Source of the DNA: Algimonas arctica | Lineage (GTDB): Bacteria > Pseudomonadota > Alphaproteobacteria > Caulobacterales > Maricaulaceae | Reading direction: 5' to 3' | DNA length: 64,000 bases | NCBI RefSeq assembly: GCF_014652695.1 | Contig: NZ_BMZH01000004.1 | Span: 164,620-228,619, forward strand | In this document: in pieces, positions 9,142-20,760 of the stretch | Layout: every line of letters begins with the position of its first letter | How positions within the stretch are numbered: the first letter of the stretch is position 1 | Program-made: the position numbers and the translations under genes | The notes under the pieces: model-generated | Seen by the model: only the letters and a program-made list of their open reading frames with translations | Database searches by the model: none | What the model was told of the DNA's origin: nothing

Positions 9142-10353
9142 ATGGGGGGGATTGACGGCGCTGTGCGCCTTGTCAAAGAGCGTTCTATGCGCTTCGCACT
9201 TTTGCCCTTCATCTGGCTGCTTTTAGCCCTGAACGTGTCCGCAATGGCGCAGCAAGCCCCTGATCTTGAGAGCCTGGCGAAAGCCGAAGCAGAAGCCCGA
9301 AAAACCGAAGCCCGCCTGAAAACTGAGCGGGAAAAAGTGATCAAAGAAATCGCGGCGCTGAAGGCCGAATTGGCGCGTGACACACAGCAAACCCAAGCTT
9401 TTGAGCGCGAAAGCCAACGCATTACTGAGAAACTGTCGGACTCCACCGTTAAGCTACAAAAACTAGGAATCGAGCTCGCCGCCAATCGCGATAGCACACT
9501 CGAACTCTTCGCCTCGCTGCAACGTCTACAACTCCGGCCAAGCGTGGCGACCCTCGCCCATCCTGACGATGCGGTCAGAACAGCCCAAGCCGCGACGATG
9601 ATCGACTTATTATCGGGGCAGTTGCGAGAGCGGGCAAAAGTCACGCAACAACTTGCCGAAAATGTTGCGAGCGCCCGGGATGAAGCCTTGACCCAGCAGG
9701 ACGCGCTAGACGCGAATGCGGCAGAACTTCTGCGCCGGAAAACACGCACACAAGCGCTTGTTGCGCAAAAAGAAAAGCTCCGACTATCGATACAAACGGA
9801 TGAGGAAGAGGCGCGCGCGGATGCCGCCCGCTTTGCAAGCGAAGCCGCGACCTTGCGCGAGCTCATCGACAAAGTTGCGGCGATTCCAGAATCGGTCACA
9901 CCGCGCCTCAAACCCGGCCTAACGCCCGACGCGACGCCGCTCAGCCTTCCTCCGATCAAGCTTCCGCCCGGCACGGTTCGATTTGCCGATGCCAAAGGCG
10001 GCATGGTCCGGCCTGTATCTGGCAGCATGACTGAAGGGTTTGGCCGTAGTTCGAAAGGACAGACCTATTCGGCCAGAAGCGGCGGGCAAGTCATCGCACC
10101 CTATGCAGGGCGAGTAGAATTTGTCGGACCGTTTCGCACTTACGGCCGTGTTGTGATTCTCAATATGGATGACGGCTATTATCTTTTGCTCACCGGGCTC
10201 AGCGAAACCTATGTCACGACAAGCGAAACCGTTAAACGCGGTGAGCCTGTTGGATTAATGCCGGGAACATCGGGCCGAACCCCACTTTACATCGAATTAC
10301 GACGGAATGGACGATCAATTGATCCAGAACCGTGGATGGGTGGCCGCGGTTAA
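9142..10353 (+). CDS. EnvC/LdpF-like murein hydrolase activator (degenerate LytM)
   Basis: Probable periplasmic division factor that activates amidases rather than cutting peptidoglycan. After a signal sequence (M-R-F-A-L-L-P-F-I-W-L-L-L-A-L-N, cleaved near A-M-A-Q) there is a long Ala/Glu/Lys/Arg-rich coiled coil (about 45-255) and a C-terminal LytM/M23 domain (about 290-400). The zinc ligands are gone: the H-x-x-x-D site reads Y-S-A-R-S-G-G, the H-x-H site reads L-Y-I-E-L-R. Family knowledge: EnvC of E. coli is degenerate in the same way. GGGAG precedes the ATG at 9142; an internal ATG at 9187 would start directly at the signal peptide. Followed by two CtpA proteases. Confidence 0.88.
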   Translation: MGGIDGAVRLVKERSMRFALLPFIWLLLALNVSAMAQQAPDLESLAKAEAEARKTEARLKTEREKVIKEIAALKAELARDTQQTQAFERESQRITEKLSDSTVKLQKLGIELAANRDSTLELFASLQRLQLRPSVATLAHPDDAVRTAQAATMIDLLSGQLRERAKVTQQLAENVASARDEALTQQDALDANAAELLRRKTRTQALVAQKEKLRLSIQTDEEEARADAARFASEAATLRELIDKVAAIPESVTPRLKPGLTPDATPLSLPPIKLPPGTVRFADAKGGMVRPVSGSMTEGFGRSSKGQTYSARSGGQVIAPYAGRVEFVGPFRTYGRVVILNMDDGYYLLLTGLSETYVTTSETVKRGEPVGLMPGTSGRTPLYIELRRNGRSIDPEPWMGGRG

Positions 10354-10458
10354 GGGTTTGCGGGTTAAACAGTGGTAAGTTGGCATGGCAATCGCAGCAA
10401 TTTGACTGGAAACGGGGAATTACCGTCTATAGGTAATGATTCAGCAAGGAGACGCTTG

Positions 10459-11826
10459 ATGAAATATGTACTGCCAGTTGTAGGCACAGTCGCCGCCGTG
10501 GGATTGTTTGCCTTCTCCACCGCCAATCAGGCGGCACTGGCGGTTGAAAAGCCGTCATACTCCGACACGTTCGAGCAACTCGACCTCTTCGCCGATGTTA
10601 TGGCGCGCGTTCGTAGCGATTATGTTGTTGAAGTCGAAGATGGTGAGCTGATTGAAGATGCGATTAACGGCATGCTGCAATCGCTCGACCCCCATAGTTC
10701 CTATGTCAACCCGGACGATTTTCTTCGTCTGCAAGAACAAACTTCGGGGCGTTATGTCGGCGTCGGTATGGAAGTTACGCAGGAAGATGGCTACGTTAAA
10801 GTCGTCTCTCCGATTGACGGCTCCCCAGCCAAAGAAGCTGGTATCAAATCTGGCGATTATATCACTGAGATCGATGGCAAAACCGTGCTGGGATTGTCTT
10901 TGACCGAAGCGGTCAACATCATCCGCGGCGAAACGGGCGAATCCGTCACGTTAACAATCGCGCGCATCGATGAGGAGCCGCAAGATATAACGCTGATTCG
11001 TCGCGCAGTAGACCGCGCCGTTGTGACCCACGAAATCAAAGACGGCGTTCCCTATATCCGTATCAGTCAATTTAATGAAAAAGCGGCTCCGGGGCTTGTC
11101 GAAGCCATCGCACAATTGCGCCGCGACGTAGATGGCAAATTGCCAGGTGTAATCCTCGATTTACGGACCAATCCAGGGGGCTTGCTTGACCAATCCATCA
11201 AAATTTCTTCCGCCTTTCTAGATGGCGGTGAAGTCGTCTCAACACGCGGTCGCGAAGGAGCGGATCAACAAAGCTATACCGCAGAACCGGGTCAACTTCT
11301 CAAAGGGGTTCCGGTTGTTGTCTTGATCGACGAGGCGTCTGCTTCGGCCTCAGAGATTGTTGCCGGTGCGATCCAAGATCGGGGCCGTGGCCTCGTGATG
11401 GGCATGACCAGTTTCGGCAAAGGGTCAGTACAATCACTGATCCCGCTACGCGGCGGACGGGACGGCGCGCTACGCCTGACGACTCAGCGTTATTACACCC
11501 CATCGGGCCGCTCTATTCAGGGCACAGGCATTGATCCGGACCTCTTCGTTTCGTCCTATCCGAATGATGGCGAAGACCACACACGTATGAGCGAAGCCGA
11601 TCTACCGAATTCAATCTTAAATGAAGATGCCGAAGAAATCGTAGATGATAGCGTTACTGAGGACGGAGTCACTGACGACACGACAGAAGACGCCGCAGAA
11701 GATGAAATGATCATTGATTACCCGCCTGAAGGCTTTGTCATCCAAGATGACCATCAGCTTCAACAGGCCATCGCGCTGATAAAGTCCGGCGACTATGATC
11801 AACGCTTGGCTGAGCTGCAAAACTAG
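10459..11826 (+). CDS. S41 carboxy-terminal processing protease (CtpA), copy 1
   Basis: Periplasmic serine protease of 455 residues. N-terminal membrane anchor or signal (V-L-P-V-V-G-T-V-A-A-V-G-L-F-A-F), a PDZ domain (with Y-V-G-V-G-M-E-V and G-I-K-S-G-D-Y-I) and the S41 catalytic core with nucleophile Ser in S-A-S-A-S-E-I-V and Lys in S-F-G-K-G-S-V-Q, both present. AAGGAGAC precedes the ATG at 10459; the open frame upstream to 10372 is not needed. A very acidic insert (about 11620-11715, rich in Asp/Glu) separates core from C-terminal region. It sits after the EnvC-like gene, a conserved alphaproteobacterial order, and overlaps copy 2 by 1 bp. Confidence 0.95.
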   Translation: MKYVLPVVGTVAAVGLFAFSTANQAALAVEKPSYSDTFEQLDLFADVMARVRSDYVVEVEDGELIEDAINGMLQSLDPHSSYVNPDDFLRLQEQTSGRYVGVGMEVTQEDGYVKVVSPIDGSPAKEAGIKSGDYITEIDGKTVLGLSLTEAVNIIRGETGESVTLTIARIDEEPQDITLIRRAVDRAVVTHEIKDGVPYIRISQFNEKAAPGLVEAIAQLRRDVDGKLPGVILDLRTNPGGLLDQSIKISSAFLDGGEVVSTRGREGADQQSYTAEPGQLLKGVPVVVLIDEASASASEIVAGAIQDRGRGLVMGMTSFGKGSVQSLIPLRGGRDGALRLTTQRYYTPSGRSIQGTGIDPDLFVSSYPNDGEDHTRMSEADLPNSILNEDAEEIVDDSVTEDGVTDDTTEDAAEDEMIIDYPPEGFVIQDDHQLQQAIALIKSGDYDQRLAELQN

Positions 11827-13136
11827 TGTCACCGAAACAAGGTTTTGTTCTTGCAGGTGCGTTAACAGCCAGCCTTATTGCGGGGTGGTCTTATGCCGTC
11901 CCGCCTAAGCCGATTGACGCCCCCTCCTTTGAGAAATTGCAAATTTTCGCCGACATTTTGACCATCGTCGAGACGAAGTATGTCGAACCTGTTGAAACTC
12001 AGGCTTTGATTGAGGGCGCTCTAAACGGCGCGCTCGCCAAACTAGATCCCCATTCCAGCTATGTCCCGCCAACGACATTCACCGAACAACGCAAAGCCGC
12101 GCGACGCGAATATGGCGGCCTTGGCATCGAAGTGATCATGGAAGGCGGGCTGATTAAGATCAGCTTTGCGCTCGAAGAAGGCCCGGCTTTCGCGGCTGGC
12201 ATTCGATCGGGTGATTTTATCACAGCCGTCGAAGGCGAGTCCATTTTAGGGCGAGATCTAGACGAAGCCGTCGAAGGCATTCGCGGTCTGGCGGGCGACC
12301 CCGTCACCGTCACCGTCCTCACTCCCGACCAAGAACCGCGAGACATCTCCGTGATGCGCGCACAAGTCCGTGGACGGGCGATACGCCACCGTGTCGAACA
12401 AGGTCTCGGATATGTGGTTTTAGAAAGCTTCAACAACACCGAACTGACAACTGACCTCGAACGCGCTCTGGAAATATTATCGGAAGAACTGGGCGGTGAA
12501 ATCCCAGGTTTGATTATTGATTTACGCGGTAATCGTGGCGGCTTGCTCACTCAATCCGTCTCAGTTTCAGGGTTGTTCCTCGATGGCGGAGAAGTTCTCT
12601 CCGTGCGGGGACGCAAGGACATTGATACTGAGCGCTACCACGCGGAAGCCGGCGAGCTTTTGCCCGACATGCCGATTGTCGTTCTTGTCTCTCCGGGTTC
12701 CGCTAGCGCGGCTGAAATTCTCGCCGGATCACTCCAAGACCGAGGACGCGCCGTCGTCGTTGGCCGCCGGACCTTTGGAAAAGGCTCCGTACAATCTGTG
12801 ATCCCCCTGCCCGGAAATAAAGGCGCGCTACGGATGACAACGCAGAGATATTATACGCCGTCCGGCAAAAGCATTCAGGGTCGTGGTATCATGCCCGACC
12901 AGCTGGTATCGGCTCTCGACGATAATGGTGAATTGCGACGGCGTATCCGCGAAGACAGCCTGCCCAATGCGCTGAGAAACACTGATACATCTGACTATGA
13001 AGAAATTTATGATGACGTGATGTTCCCGCCGGAAACCTTCCCCATTGATGAGGACTTTCAGCTTCGTACCGCCGTCGATATCCTCAAGACATCCCGCTAC
13101 CAAGATTTGCTCAACGCGCAATCTGACCTCGACTAG
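11826..13136 (+). CDS. S41 carboxy-terminal processing protease (CtpA), copy 2
   Basis: Second S41 protease, 436 residues, starting at a GTG that shares a base with the stop of copy 1. Signal sequence (L-A-G-A-L-T-A-S-L-I-A-G-W-S-Y-A), PDZ domain (G-I-R-S-G-D-F-I) and catalytic Ser (G-S-A-S-A-A-E-I-L) and Lys (T-F-G-K-G-S-V-Q) are all intact. It is collinear with copy 1 throughout (L-D-P-H-S-S-Y-V and R-Y-Y-T-P-S-G-K-S-I-Q-G) but lacks most of its acidic insert. Tandem duplication followed by divergence is the simplest reading; substrates of the two may differ. Confidence 0.95.
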   Translation: MSPKQGFVLAGALTASLIAGWSYAVPPKPIDAPSFEKLQIFADILTIVETKYVEPVETQALIEGALNGALAKLDPHSSYVPPTTFTEQRKAARREYGGLGIEVIMEGGLIKISFALEEGPAFAAGIRSGDFITAVEGESILGRDLDEAVEGIRGLAGDPVTVTVLTPDQEPRDISVMRAQVRGRAIRHRVEQGLGYVVLESFNNTELTTDLERALEILSEELGGEIPGLIIDLRGNRGGLLTQSVSVSGLFLDGGEVLSVRGRKDIDTERYHAEAGELLPDMPIVVLVSPGSASAAEILAGSLQDRGRAVVVGRRTFGKGSVQSVIPLPGNKGALRMTTQRYYTPSGKSIQGRGIMPDQLVSALDDNGELRRRIREDSLPNALRNTDTSDYEEIYDDVMFPPETFPIDEDFQLRTAVDILKTSRYQDLLNAQSDLD

Positions 13137-13164
13137 CGCCCCCGGCTCGCCTTAAGAGCGACTT

Positions 13165-14337
13165 ATGACATCGGATGATCCTATCAGGCGAGTCGCCTCG
13201 CGGCGGCGACAAGCTTTGTCGCTGCCCAAGCGCAGACATCACCTTAGCTTAGCGCTCTTGGCCCTGATTATTTTGATTTCAGCGCCGATGCTCATGGCGC
13301 GATTTTTTGGCAGTGATTCTGATGCGCAACCGAAAGGCTCCGTATCCGTCGCGAACCTGCCGCAAGGACAAATTCCCTCACCGCTAGACGAAAAAGGGGA
13401 CACACTTCCTGACCTCCTCGCGGACCTTGTTCCAGCAGGCGAGAACCCAACAGACGCCATTGCCGCTATCGATGCGCTCGGAAATCCGGTCGGGTCAAAA
13501 CCCAAAGTTACACCTAAGGCCCTTGTATTGCCGCCCGCCGCGCCGAAGGCGCCGCCGATCGATGCGTCTTTGACTCGCCAGAGCCGTTTTGGTGCCATTC
13601 CTGGGCCAAACCGTGATGGGAGGACCCCGCTTGAGGCCTACCGCCTTCCACAAGCCCCCCAGAGTGGACGCACGCCCGTCTCAATCATTGTCGGCGGGCT
13701 CGGCATTAATCCGACACTGACGCAACGCGCCATTGATGAGCTTCCCCCGGCTGTGACCCTGTCATTCGCAGCGCAAACACCTGCTCTGCAGGGATGGATA
13801 AATAAAGCCCGCGCACGCGGTCATGAGGTTCTTCTGGAAATTGCGATGGAGGGCGCCGGATTTGAGGCATCGTCTCCAGGATCAGAAAGAACCTTACAGG
13901 TCAACCTTAGCCCGGACGAGAATCGCCAACACCTGCATTATGGACTGTCACGCGCACAGGGCTATGCTGGGGTTATCAATTATCAAGGCGAAGTCTTGCT
14001 TTTGCGTAGCGATACACTCAGCCCCATTCTCAATGAAATCAAAGCCTCCGGTCTCGGGCTGTTTATCGATGGATCCTTCGAGGCACCGACCGTCGGCGCA
14101 CTGGCAAGTTCTATTTCCTTACCGTTCAAGGCTAGCTTTGGCCTCATTGATCCGGCCCCCAGTCAAAGCGTGATCGAAGCCCGGTTGGCAAACTTAGCGG
14201 CAGAAGCAAAGACGTCGCCCGGCACGCTCAGTGTGGGCTTCGTCTATCCGCAAACTATTGATGCGGTCAAAGGTTGGGCCGCGACCTTGTCTAGCCAAGG
14301 GCTCATCCTCGTTCCGGCAACAGCGACCCTAAAATGA
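13165..14337 (+). CDS. Divergent polysaccharide deacetylase family protein
   Basis: Protein of 390 residues with a basic cytoplasmic N-terminus, one transmembrane segment (about 28-47, L-A-L-L-A-L-I-I-L-I-S), a Pro-rich spacer (about 55-170) and a C-terminal divergent polysaccharide deacetylase domain (I-I-V-G-G-L-G-I-N, then V-T-L-S-F-A, then H-E-V-L-L-E). The family commonly follows EnvC-CtpA and is assumed to act on the envelope, but its reaction is not established. The usual first-strand Asp is Gly here (G-G-L-G), so activity is uncertain. Overlaps rppH by 4 bp. Confidence 0.88.
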   Translation: MTSDDPIRRVASRRRQALSLPKRRHHLSLALLALIILISAPMLMARFFGSDSDAQPKGSVSVANLPQGQIPSPLDEKGDTLPDLLADLVPAGENPTDAIAAIDALGNPVGSKPKVTPKALVLPPAAPKAPPIDASLTRQSRFGAIPGPNRDGRTPLEAYRLPQAPQSGRTPVSIIVGGLGINPTLTQRAIDELPPAVTLSFAAQTPALQGWINKARARGHEVLLEIAMEGAGFEASSPGSERTLQVNLSPDENRQHLHYGLSRAQGYAGVINYQGEVLLLRSDTLSPILNEIKASGLGLFIDGSFEAPTVGALASSISLPFKASFGLIDPAPSQSVIEARLANLAAEAKTSPGTLSVGFVYPQTIDAVKGWAATLSSQGLILVPATATLK

Positions 14338-14822
14338 CTTCTAATCCAGACCTATATCGACCCTGTGTTGGCGTCTGCCTGTTTAACAAGTCAGGACGAG
14401 TTTGGCTTGGCCGGCGCTATGGCGAAACAGGGAAATTTTCTTGGCAGTTTCCACAAGGCGGCTTGGACGACGGCGAAAGTCCCGAGTTCGGGGCTCTGAG
14501 AGAGTTATGGGAAGAGACAGGTGTCACCGTCGCCAACCTCACGCCATTGGGTCATATTGAAGACTGGTTATACTATGATTACCCCCCGGGCATGGCCAAG
14601 AAAAAAGGCAAGACGTTCAAGGGGCAACGCCAACTTTGGTTCGCCTATCGTTTCAATGGAAGCGAGAGAGATGTCGATTTAACGTCCCACGGCACGCAAG
14701 AATTTTCAGAGTGGAAGTGGGCCAAATTTGCCAAAACACCCAACTCGGTCGTGCCGTTTAAACGCGACGTTTATGAACGGCTAGTCACCGCGTTTGCGCG
14801 CTATGCAGACCCAAGCGCATAA
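14334..14822 (+). CDS. rppH: RNA pyrophosphohydrolase (Nudix)
   Basis: Removes pyrophosphate from the 5' end of triphosphorylated RNA to trigger decay. The 162 residues begin Y-R-P-C-V-G-V-C-L-F-N and contain the full Nudix box: G-G-L-D-D-G-E-S then A-L-R-E-L-W-E-E-T-G-V. The internal W-F-A-Y-R-F and F-S-E-W-K-W segments are typical of RppH. It is the last member of the EnvC-CtpA-deacetylase run. Confidence 0.95.
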   Translation: MTSNPDLYRPCVGVCLFNKSGRVWLGRRYGETGKFSWQFPQGGLDDGESPEFGALRELWEETGVTVANLTPLGHIEDWLYYDYPPGMAKKKGKTFKGQRQLWFAYRFNGSERDVDLTSHGTQEFSEWKWAKFAKTPNSVVPFKRDVYERLVTAFARYADPSA

Positions 14823-14835
14823 GTTAGTGCGCCTC

Positions 14836-16113
14836 ATGGCGACCTCATTCAGAGAAAAAAACGCACTTATTTTTGTGCTGATTACCGTCGCCATCAATGC
14901 GATCGGTTTCGGGATCATCATTCCGGTGCTGCCAGAACTGATCAAGTCGTTGACCGGGTTGGACAACAATCAAGCCGCTTTGCACCTTGGCGGCATGACA
15001 TTTATTTTTGCGGTCATGCAATTCGTCTGCATGCCGATTGCGGGCGGGTTATCTGACGCGTTTGGCCGACGGCCCGTCATGTTGTTTTCTGTCGGAGCCT
15101 TAGCATTCGACTATCTTATGATGGCATTGGCCCCGACAATCGCCATACTATATTTAGGCCGCGCAATATCAGGCGCATTCGGCGCGACGTTCTCAACTGC
15201 CAATGCTTACATCTCAGACGTGAGTCCGCCGCAGATGCGGGCGCAAAACTTTGGGCTAGTAGGCGCAATCTTCGGCGTCGGATTCATCCTCGGCCCCGTT
15301 CTCGGCGGCTGGCTAGGGGAATTTGGGCCGCGCGTTCCCTTCTTTGCGGCCGGAGGGATCTGCGCGTTAAATTTCGTGTACGGATTTATCGTTTTACCGG
15401 AGACGCATAAGCCCGAGAAACGCCGCGCGTTTGATATCAAACGCTCAAACGCCGCAGGATCGCTGAAAAGCCTCAGCCGCATCTCTGGCGTTAAAGGCAT
15501 GATCTTTGTCTACTTCCTGCTTGCCGTGGCCCACACGGTCTACCCCAGCACTTACACGCTCTCGACCCAAGAAGCTTTGGGTTGGGCGCCCAAGGATGTC
15601 GGAAACTCTCTCGGCGCTTTCGGACTCGCGAGCCTGTTTGTGCAGGGCTATCTCATTCGCATTGCGATTCCGAAGCTCGGCCTGTTTTGGTGCGGCCTGA
15701 TCGGCATGGGCAGTTGCGTGCTGGCCTACGGCATCCTCGGCAACGCGTCTGAAGGCTGGATTGTCTATGCCGCCGGACCTTTCGCAGCCTTGGCCGGGCT
15801 CTATGGACCCTCCCTGACCAATATGATGAGCATTCGGGTCAGCGACACCGAACAAGGCGAGTTACAGGGCGCATTAGGCGCGGCACAGGGCCTTGCCATG
15901 ATGATCGGCCCGCTTGTGCTCACCGGCGTTTTCTATGTCTTTGCTGACCCCGAAACATCACCGATCTATAAACCTGGCGCCCCGTTTTTACTTGCCGCCC
16001 TCCTCGCCGCGATTTCGTTCGTTGCCTTTATGATGGTGACAACCAAAGAAGACCGGACCGCAAAACTGAGTGATGTCCCAGCGCCCGTCGTGGAGCCAAT
16101 CCCAGACGCGTGA
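14836..16113 (+). CDS. MFS transporter, TetA/multidrug-efflux type
   Basis: Twelve-helix major facilitator antiporter of 425 residues. The first helix reads A-I-G-F-G-I-I-I-P-V-L-P, and motif A after helix 2 is G-G-L-S-D-A-F-G-R-R-P-V, both characteristic of drug:H+ antiporter family 1 (TetA-like). The frame opens earlier at a TTG, but ATG 14836 follows rppH directly and starts just before helix 1. TetA-like MFS proteins are very common as housekeeping transporters here, so this is not evidence of tetracycline resistance. Substrate unknown. Confidence 0.9.
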   Translation: MATSFREKNALIFVLITVAINAIGFGIIIPVLPELIKSLTGLDNNQAALHLGGMTFIFAVMQFVCMPIAGGLSDAFGRRPVMLFSVGALAFDYLMMALAPTIAILYLGRAISGAFGATFSTANAYISDVSPPQMRAQNFGLVGAIFGVGFILGPVLGGWLGEFGPRVPFFAAGGICALNFVYGFIVLPETHKPEKRRAFDIKRSNAAGSLKSLSRISGVKGMIFVYFLLAVAHTVYPSTYTLSTQEALGWAPKDVGNSLGAFGLASLFVQGYLIRIAIPKLGLFWCGLIGMGSCVLAYGILGNASEGWIVYAAGPFAALAGLYGPSLTNMMSIRVSDTEQGELQGALGAAQGLAMMIGPLVLTGVFYVFADPETSPIYKPGAPFLLAALLAAISFVAFMMVTTKEDRTAKLSDVPAPVVEPIPDA

Positions 16114-16145
16114 GACAAGCGTCATAATTTGCTATGGGCCCTCTC

Positions 16146-17066
16146 ATGATCCGTATCCTTAAGTCCTTTGCCTTTCTCACCCTCATTGGGCAGTCATTGT
16201 CAGCCTGCGCTGACACGGGACAAAATAGCGCCGCGTGTCTGTCGTCGGATATCACTGTTAAAGACATGGAACGCGCCAAAGCGAACGCATTCGAAACCCT
16301 CGATACACGCGCAAAAGCGAACATGGCCACGTCAATGGTGGCCTGTCTCGGCCATCCAGACCCAGCTATTCGTGATGGGATCGCTTACGCGGGGCTGACA
16401 GCCTTATTGCGCTCTGGCACTCTACCCCAAGACGACATTCGTGCCTTACGGGACCAACTGCTCGTCATTGTCGAGACAAATGACGCGGACGGGTATTCTG
16501 CACCCTTTGCCGCACTCGTCCTATCCGAAGTCGCCCGCACCGACCGTGTCGAACCTTATTTGACCGACTCCGAATTTGACCAGCTCGTTCAGGCCGCCGC
16601 AACTTACGTCAATGGAGTCACAGATTATCGCGGTTTCTCTGACACGGAGGGATGGCGACACGGGATTGCCCATGGGGCTGACTGGTTGATGCAGCTGTCG
16701 CTTAATCCTGCGCTCACAGACGATCATGCCAACATCTTATTGAAAGCCATTCAAACGCAAATTCCTTCCGGTAACGGGCACATCTATATTCACGGTGAAC
16801 CCGGTCGGTTGGCGCGTCCCGTCCTATTTATCGCGATGCAACAGGGACGTTCAGAACAAGCGTGGACAGAATGGCTAGCGCCCTTGATTGACCCCGCCCC
16901 AATGAGCGAGTGGGGTGAAGCCTATAAATCCGAAGCTGGGTTGGCGCGCCTTCACAATGTGAAATCTTTTCTTCAAGCGCTTTATGTCGCGGCGTCATTG
17001 AGTTCGAATACAGAGGTGAAACCCCTCATCGATCCTGTCACGGAGGCGCTGCGCGCACTCCCCTAA
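16146..17066 (+). CDS. DUF2785-like lipoprotein
   Basis: Predicted lipoprotein of about 306 residues from the ATG at 16146 (an earlier ATG at 16134 adds four residues; no clear Shine-Dalgarno for either). The signal peptide ends in a lipobox, L-S-A-C. The body is all helical and contains Y-R-G-F-S-D-T-E-G-W-R-H-G-I-A-H-G-A-D-W, the conserved core of DUF2785 proteins as I remember them; no function is known for that family. It is convergent with the metallophosphoesterase gene, one base away. Confidence 0.7.
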   Translation: MIRILKSFAFLTLIGQSLSACADTGQNSAACLSSDITVKDMERAKANAFETLDTRAKANMATSMVACLGHPDPAIRDGIAYAGLTALLRSGTLPQDDIRALRDQLLVIVETNDADGYSAPFAALVLSEVARTDRVEPYLTDSEFDQLVQAAATYVNGVTDYRGFSDTEGWRHGIAHGADWLMQLSLNPALTDDHANILLKAIQTQIPSGNGHIYIHGEPGRLARPVLFIAMQQGRSEQAWTEWLAPLIDPAPMSEWGEAYKSEAGLARLHNVKSFLQALYVAASLSSNTEVKPLIDPVTEALRALP

Positions 17067-17067
17067 C

Positions 17068-17877
17068 TTACTCTGGCAAACGCAGTGTAATCATTACGAT
17101 CTCTGGCGGAGAGCGGAAGCGTATGGGTAAAATTGACGTGCCGACACCTGCGCTCACGAAAAGCGGGGGCTCGGTCTGAATCAAGCCATAAGCACAGGGT
17201 TGCCCACACACGGTAGACGTCACGCGACGCCCTATAAGTGGCAAATTGACCTGTCCGCCATGCGTATGCCCCGCGACGGCCAATACCGCCTCAGGCGGTA
17301 AAAGGGACCGTGTATCGGGTGAATGCATCAGGGCGATCATTGGCGCATTGTCTACGCACAGCTCAAACCCTGCCGCGGTCGGCTTATCCGTATAAAAGTC
17401 AGCAACGCCCACAATGCAAATATTATCATAAAGTGTCGCCGCATTATCGATCACGCTCACGCCCGCATCTTCAAGCATACGGGTCACAACCCGGCGATTG
17501 TGCCACCCATCGTGATTGCCCGTGGTCGCAATCGCGGGGGCCGAAAAGCCAGAAAAATGAGACAGCCCGTCCGCCAGACGTTTTTTCTGCTCCGCATTCA
17601 TAACTTCACGCGGTGTATGACCGTTAATGAAGTCACCGGGCAAAAGGATGATATCAGGGGCTTCTGCGTTGATCTGCTCAACAATCGTCGCGACTCTATC
17701 CGGTGGGACATGCAGCCCGCCGATGTGCAAATCCGTCATCAGCGCGATGCGAACCGTGCGCGCGCCTTCACCAATTTCCACGTCGCGAATATGCAGCTGT
17801 CTCGGCTCAATCCACCCGGCGTAGACAAGCAAGCCCAACGCAACGAGACAACCGGATATAAAAAAAGCGCGGATCAT
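17068..17877 (-). CDS. Membrane-anchored metallophosphoesterase (YaeI/YkuE-like)
   Basis: Calcineurin-like phosphoesterase of 269 residues with one N-terminal transmembrane helix (F-F-I-S-G-C-L-V-A-L-G-L-L-V-Y-A). All metal motifs are present: M-T-D-L-H-I-G, L-P-G-D-F-I-N-G-H, T-G-N-H-D, and G-H-T-H-G-G-Q. YaeI-type members hydrolyse phosphodiesters, some acting on lipid A precursors in the envelope; that assignment is inference. It lies 42 bp downstream of atpC on the same strand and may be read through from the atp operon. Confidence 0.9.
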   Translation of the reverse strand: MIRAFFISGCLVALGLLVYAGWIEPRQLHIRDVEIGEGARTVRIALMTDLHIGGLHVPPDRVATIVEQINAEAPDIILLPGDFINGHTPREVMNAEQKKRLADGLSHFSGFSAPAIATTGNHDGWHNRRVVTRMLEDAGVSVIDNAATLYDNICIVGVADFYTDKPTAAGFELCVDNAPMIALMHSPDTRSLLPPEAVLAVAGHTHGGQVNLPLIGRRVTSTVCGQPCAYGLIQTEPPLFVSAGVGTSILPIRFRSPPEIVMITLRLPE

Positions 17878-17919
17878 ACCGCGCCTTTTAATTCAGTATA
17901 TGACAGAAACAGGGCCAGA

Positions 17920-18312
17920 TCAGACCATATTGAAGATAGCTTCGAGCCCGTCAATATGAAGACGATGCGCCATGGCTTTTTCATCTGACATCATCTCAAG
18001 CTCAGCCCGCGCTTTTTCAATGCGAGCTGTTAGATCAGCAGGGTCAACGTCGGCAAGCGGTGTCGCAACCTCCGCCAAAACCGTTAGTCCCGCGGGCGTG
18101 ACGTCAGCAAATCCGCCTTCAACGAAGAATTTTTCTTCGCTGCCATTGGAATAAACCGTAATCGCGCCTGTGCGGATCGCCGCCATCAGCGGCGAGTGGT
18201 TCGGCAAAACGCCAAGGTCGCCTTCAGTGCCCGGCAGATCAACCTGATCCACCTGCCCTGAAAACAATTCGCGTTCTGGCGAAACGAGCGAGAATGTCAG
18301 CGTATCGGCCAT
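17920..18312 (-). CDS. atpC: ATP synthase subunit epsilon
   Basis: Rotor stalk subunit of F1 that couples and regulates ATP synthesis. The 130 residues begin M-A-D-T-L-T-F-S-L-V-S-P-E-R-E-L-F and include L-P-G-T-E-G-D-L-G-V-L-P-N-H-S-P-L, the conserved beta-sandwich signature. The C-terminal helical hairpin (about 88-130) is present. The start follows atpD by 5 bp, with the Shine-Dalgarno overlapping the atpD stop. Confidence 0.97.
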   Translation of the reverse strand: MADTLTFSLVSPERELFSGQVDQVDLPGTEGDLGVLPNHSPLMAAIRTGAITVYSNGSEEKFFVEGGFADVTPAGLTVLAEVATPLADVDPADLTARIEKARAELEMMSDEKAMAHRLHIDGLEAIFNMV

Positions 18313-18317
18313 CGACC

Positions 18318-20751
<2,434 letters not shown>

Positions 20752-20760
20752 GCTTGGTCC

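Noticed and set aside
9126-10028. 300-residue minus-strand frame
   Set aside because: Antisense to the EnvC-like gene; Ser/Arg/Ala-rich composition is that of a complement of an Ala/Glu-rich coiled coil.
14836-16113. Tetracycline-resistance gene
   Set aside because: TetA-like MFS proteins are common housekeeping exporters, and no TetR gene or mobile element is adjacent to this one.
17323-17988. 221-residue plus-strand frame
   Set aside because: Antisense to the metallophosphoesterase, whose metal motifs are all intact.
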